A stretch of 7,442 nucleotides of DNA from an uncultured Clostridium sp. (GTDB lineage Bacteria > Bacillota > Clostridia > TANB77 > CAG-508). A program made the translations under genes and the position numbers. The stretch is taken from positions 1 to 7,442 of the forward strand of contig CALYZR010000028.1 in NCBI GenBank assembly GCA_945610215.1. Reading direction: 5' to 3'. Below are positions 5,151-7,442 of the stretch, in pieces. Below the pieces are notes generated by a model. The model did no database searches. It saw only the letters and a program-made list of their open reading frames with translations, and was not told the DNA's origin. The number at the start of each line of letters is the position of its first letter. Position 1 is the stretch's first letter.

Positions 5151-5918
5151 TTAATTAACTAATATTATGTCATCATTATTTTTGGCTTTTCTTTTTAATT
5201 TTGCCTTTTTACTTTCATATATTAAATAAAAAGGTATAGTTGCTTGGCCTAATATCATAACAATAGGAAATAGTTTTCCAGATAAATTATAAACAAGTTC
5301 TACAGGAGTGTTAGGGTAATTCTTGCTTACAAACATTAAGTTGCTATCAAAATACAAATTAAAAATAAAAGCTATTATTCCCATCACTATTATAAACATT
5401 GAATAATATAGTATATCTCTTTTTTCTAGTTCTACATATTTTGCAATATTAACCAACAATCCAAGATAAACCATTGCTCCATGAAATATAAAACTTTGTA
5501 TGCTTATATAGTGAAATGCTGGATATATTGTTAGTGAAGTATTTGGGCACAATAAGAAGCAAACTCCTCCAATTATTCCACCTGTAGCAATAAAAATATC
5601 TCCGACTTTTTTTATCTTTCCTTTACCATATGCGCTGAATAATCCTGCATATAATATAAGACTGCAAAAATATAATGGTATATATGTACCAGGATTTGAA
5701 ATGTTTCCAATTAATAAGTTAAACATTATTTTTATTATTTCTAATATCCAAAGGCCTATTGATACATTTTTTATTATTTCCTTTACTTCAGCTTTATTTT
5801 TATTTTTAGTATAATGTAAAGCAATACATACGCAAAAAGTTGTAATAAGTAATAGAATCAAATGTTCTATACCGAGTATTCCAGAAGGTTCATATTCTCC
5901 AGGTTTTGCAAAAAACAT
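5151..5918 (-). CDS. YwaF/TMEM164-like integral membrane protein
   Basis: A 255-aa protein with about seven hydrophobic spans (near 16-35, 50-70, 79-97, 105-124, 139-158, 168-190, 212-235), a short N-terminus and a basic, hydrophilic C-tail. The opening MFF plus a GIEHL helix start, a Pro-Leu-x-x-Cys-Ser motif (81-86), CPNTSLTIYP between spans 4 and 5, and FHGAMVYLG (145-153) fit the YwaF family (TIGR02206, related to TMEM164) as I know it. Bacterial members are uncharacterised. The human relative TMEM164 is reported as a lipid acyltransferase, and Cys85 and His146 here would be the residues to compare. ATG 5916-5918 has an AGGAAG site (5928-5933). The gene is a single unit with its own promoter and terminator. 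The fold is likely; the function is unknown. Confidence 0.7.
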   Translation of the reverse strand: MFFAKPGEYEPSGILGIEHLILLLITTFCVCIALHYTKNKNKAEVKEIIKNVSIGLWILEIIKIMFNLLIGNISNPGTYIPLYFCSLILYAGLFSAYGKGKIKKVGDIFIATGGIIGGVCFLLCPNTSLTIYPAFHYISIQSFIFHGAMVYLGLLVNIAKYVELEKRDILYYSMFIIVMGIIAFIFNLYFDSNLMFVSKNYPNTPVELVYNLSGKLFPIVMILGQATIPFYLIYESKKAKLKRKAKNNDDIILVN

Positions 5919-5997
5919 ACTACATCACTTCCTATTTTTACTATTTAACTATTTCTACTTCAAATTAAATTCCTTCTACAAATTGTTATTTATCGTA

Positions 5998-6026
5998 ATA
6001 ATATCATAAATGTAAGTATTTATCAA
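5998..6026 (-). promoter_or_regulatory. Sigma-A-type promoter for the YwaF-like gene
   Basis: On the minus strand: -35 TTGATA (6021-6026), 17-bp spacer, -10 TATTAT (5998-6003). Each hexamer differs from consensus by one base. Start near 5991 gives a leader of about 70 nt before ATG 5918. Confidence 0.65.
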
Positions 6027-6090
6027 TAATTTAATTTATTAGCTTAAAAACATGTAGAAAATTTTTTTTGATAAATTTAAGTTTATAGCA

Positions 6091-6119
6091 TTTAAAAATC
6101 TTAATAATAGTGATATTAT
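6091..6119 (+). promoter_or_regulatory. Possible promoter for the tyrosine recombinase
   Basis: TTTAAA (6091-6096), 17-bp spacer and TATTAT (6114-6119) form a weak sigma-A-type promoter about 27 nt before the start codon. The -35 matches only four of six positions. No LexA-type operator (GAAC-N4-GTTC) is visible here. Confidence 0.4.
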
Positions 6120-6146
6120 AGTATTAGTTAACAAGGAGGAAAATAT

Positions 6147-7127
6147 ATGATAAATAGAGAAATGAATCCGGATTTTCTAAATTCTTTTTTGGATTATAAT
6201 GTTACTATACTTAATAAATCTCCTAATAGCATAAAAGAATACAATTATGATCTTATAAATTTCTTAAAATATTTGAAAATACATTTTAAATTAACTGAAG
6301 AGAAAGATTGGACTAAAATAACTATAAATGATATAAGTATTGAAACTATAAAAAAGATAAAATTAGAAGATATTCATAGTTATATATCATATATGGCAAC
6401 GGAGCTTAAAAGTACTCCTGCAACACGTGCAAGAAAAATTTCAACTATTAGAATATTTTTCAACTATCTTTGTAACAAGGCTAAATTAATAGAAAATAAT
6501 CCCGCACAGAATTTAGAAACTCCAAAGCTTGGTAAAAGAATTCCTAAATACTTAACATTAGATGAAAGTAAAAGGTTGTTAGAAGTAACTAATGATAATG
6601 AGGCTAGAAATAATGAACGAGATTATGCAATTATAACTTTATTCTTAAATTGTGGAATGCGTTTATCTGAATTGGTTAATATAAATATACCTGACATAAA
6701 TTTTAGTGATTGCAAATTGAATGTTGTTGGTAAAGGAAATCAAGAACGCACTATTTACCTTAATAATGCATGTATGAATGCAATCAACGGGTATTTAATA
6801 GCCAGGCCAAAAGAAGGTATAAAGTATAATTCCAAAGATGCTTTATTTTTAAGTGAAAGACGTGAAAGAATTAGTAATAGAACTGTTCAATCAATAGTAA
6901 AAAAAGAATTATTAAAAGCTGGTCTAGATATTAATAAATATTCTACACATAAATTAAGACATACAGCTGCGACATTAATGTATCAATATGGTAATGTTGA
7001 TATTCGTGCATTACAAGAACTTTTAGGACATGAAAGTATTTCCACAACAGAAATATATACACATGTAGATAATAGTCAAGTGAGAAACGCAGTAGAAAAT
7101 AATCCTCTTGCAAATTTCAAGGAGTAA
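6147..7127 (+). CDS. XerC/D-like tyrosine recombinase
   Basis: A complete 326-aa integrase-family recombinase that cuts and rejoins DNA through a covalent phosphotyrosine. The N-terminal helical core-binding domain spans about 8-115, including the TPATRARKISTIRIFFNYL helix seen in Xer proteins. The catalytic domain is about 133-315 with all expected residues: Arg172 (GMRLSEL), Lys196 (VVGKGNQER), His268 and Arg271 (THKLRHTAAT), His295 (LLGHES) and the nucleophile Tyr304 (TEIYTHV). Length and motifs fit XerC/XerD rather than long phage integrases. The start ATG follows AAGGAGGA (6133-6140) at 6 nt. No attachment sites or phage genes are nearby, and the neighbouring YneA-like gene suggests a conserved chromosomal locus, which argues for a housekeeping or domesticated enzyme. 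I cannot say whether it acts at dif. Confidence 0.92.
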   Translation: MINREMNPDFLNSFLDYNVTILNKSPNSIKEYNYDLINFLKYLKIHFKLTEEKDWTKITINDISIETIKKIKLEDIHSYISYMATELKSTPATRARKISTIRIFFNYLCNKAKLIENNPAQNLETPKLGKRIPKYLTLDESKRLLEVTNDNEARNNERDYAIITLFLNCGMRLSELVNINIPDINFSDCKLNVVGKGNQERTIYLNNACMNAINGYLIARPKEGIKYNSKDALFLSERRERISNRTVQSIVKKELLKAGLDINKYSTHKLRHTAATLMYQYGNVDIRALQELLGHESISTTEIYTHVDNSQVRNAVENNPLANFKE

Positions 7128-7149
7128 AGTTATAAAAGCTTTACTCCTT
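7119..7149. terminator. Shared hairpin between convergent recombinase and LysM genes
   Basis: AAGGAGTAAAG (7119-7129) pairs perfectly with CTTTACTCCTT (7139-7149) over 11 bp with a 9-nt loop. The recombinase stop codon (7125-7127) lies inside the left arm. The T tract after the stem is short on plus and weak on minus, so termination may be modest in either direction. Confidence 0.55.
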
Positions 7150-7160
7150 TCCTACATCCC

Positions 7161-7442
7161 CTATATCACAGGAATTATTAATTCCTGACCTATTTTCAAA
7201 TTTGATTTTTCTATATTATTTATTTGGGCTATATCATTAACAATATATCTTATATCTTTTCCTTTATAATAATCATTACATTCTTGATTATTTTTTGCAA
7301 TATTCCAAAGAGTATCACCTTTAGATACATGTATTGTTTTATATTGTTTTTCTCCTTTTGAATATGCAGATTTTGAAATTATTAATGATAAACCTACAAT
7401 TATTAATAAAACTATTGTCATGCTTCTTATAAATTTTTTAAT
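7161..7442 (-). CDS. Membrane-anchored LysM protein, YneA-like, 5' end cut by window edge
   Basis: At least 86 codons, reading through an N-terminal hydrophobic anchor (TIVLLIIVGLSLII) into one LysM domain of about 58 residues: an HVSKGDTLWNIA start, a central YIVNDIAQINNI and a LKIGQELIIP end. LysM binds peptidoglycan. A short anchored LysM protein is the layout of YneA, the SOS-induced division inhibitor encoded beside lexA in Bacillus and many Clostridia. ATG 7419-7421 is a possible start, but no ribosome binding site precedes it, and the frame stays open through seven more codons (IKKFIRS) to the edge. These supply the basic residues expected before a membrane anchor, so the true start is probably outside the window. 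SOS control cannot be judged because the promoter is not visible. Confidence 0.75.
   Translation of the reverse strand: MKKFIRSMTIVLLIIVGLSLIISKSAYSKGEKQYKTIHVSKGDTLWNIAKNNQECNDYYKGKDIRYIVNDIAQINNIEKSNLKIGQELIIPVI

Noticed and set aside
326..7163. No TGA stop among the eight genes whose ends are visible, as a hint of an altered genetic code
   Set aside because: Eight genes are too few in AT-rich DNA, tryptophan is encoded by TGG throughout, and the genes are intact under the standard code.

Overview
The window looks like chromosome from an uncharacterised low-GC Firmicute, most likely a gut-type member of the Clostridia. This rests on the very AT-rich base composition (judged by eye, not computed), strong AGGAGG-type ribosome binding sites, T-A-rich sigma-A promoters, a TTG start, a SipW-type secretion locus, a YwaF-family membrane protein, and a Xer-like recombinase beside a YneA-like LysM gene. 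The species cannot be named from the sequence.

Left edge, minus strand: the first 67 codons of an unrecognised gene (1-203) with its own consensus-like promoter (265-293).

326-3805, minus strand, read right to left: a four-gene secretion cassette that appears to be one transcription unit. Its order is a TasA/camelysin-like secreted protein (3245-3805), an S26B (ER/archaeal-type, Ser-His) signal peptidase with an unusually large polytopic N-terminal domain (2004-3161), a DUF5305-type two-span membrane protein (932-1981), and a second secreted protein with a SipW-class signal peptide (326-916). The natural reading is a dedicated signal peptidase with its own cargo at both ends, plus a membrane partner of unknown function. 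The cargo probably builds surface fibres or matrix. An extended -10 promoter precedes the first gene, and an 11-bp-period direct repeat covers the position of the missing -35. A 13-bp hairpin separates the first cargo gene from the peptidase gene and could set their ratio.

3806-3992: an intergenic region with several runs of T and outward promoters on both sides.

3993-4934, plus strand: an unrecognised, coiled-coil-rich cytoplasmic protein starting at TTG. It is followed by a dense cluster of palindromes (4935-5103) with a locally GC-richer core. I cannot explain it as a normal terminator, and it may be a dispersed palindromic repeat or a structured RNA.

5151-5918, minus strand: a YwaF/TMEM164-like membrane protein with its own promoter and rho-independent terminator. 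6147-7127, plus strand: a complete XerC/D-like tyrosine recombinase. 7161 to the right edge, minus strand: a membrane-anchored LysM protein resembling the SOS division inhibitor YneA, most likely 5'-truncated by the window edge. The last two genes converge on a shared hairpin.

No tRNA, rRNA, CRISPR array or insertion sequence was recognised. No gene-free stretch exceeds 300 bases.
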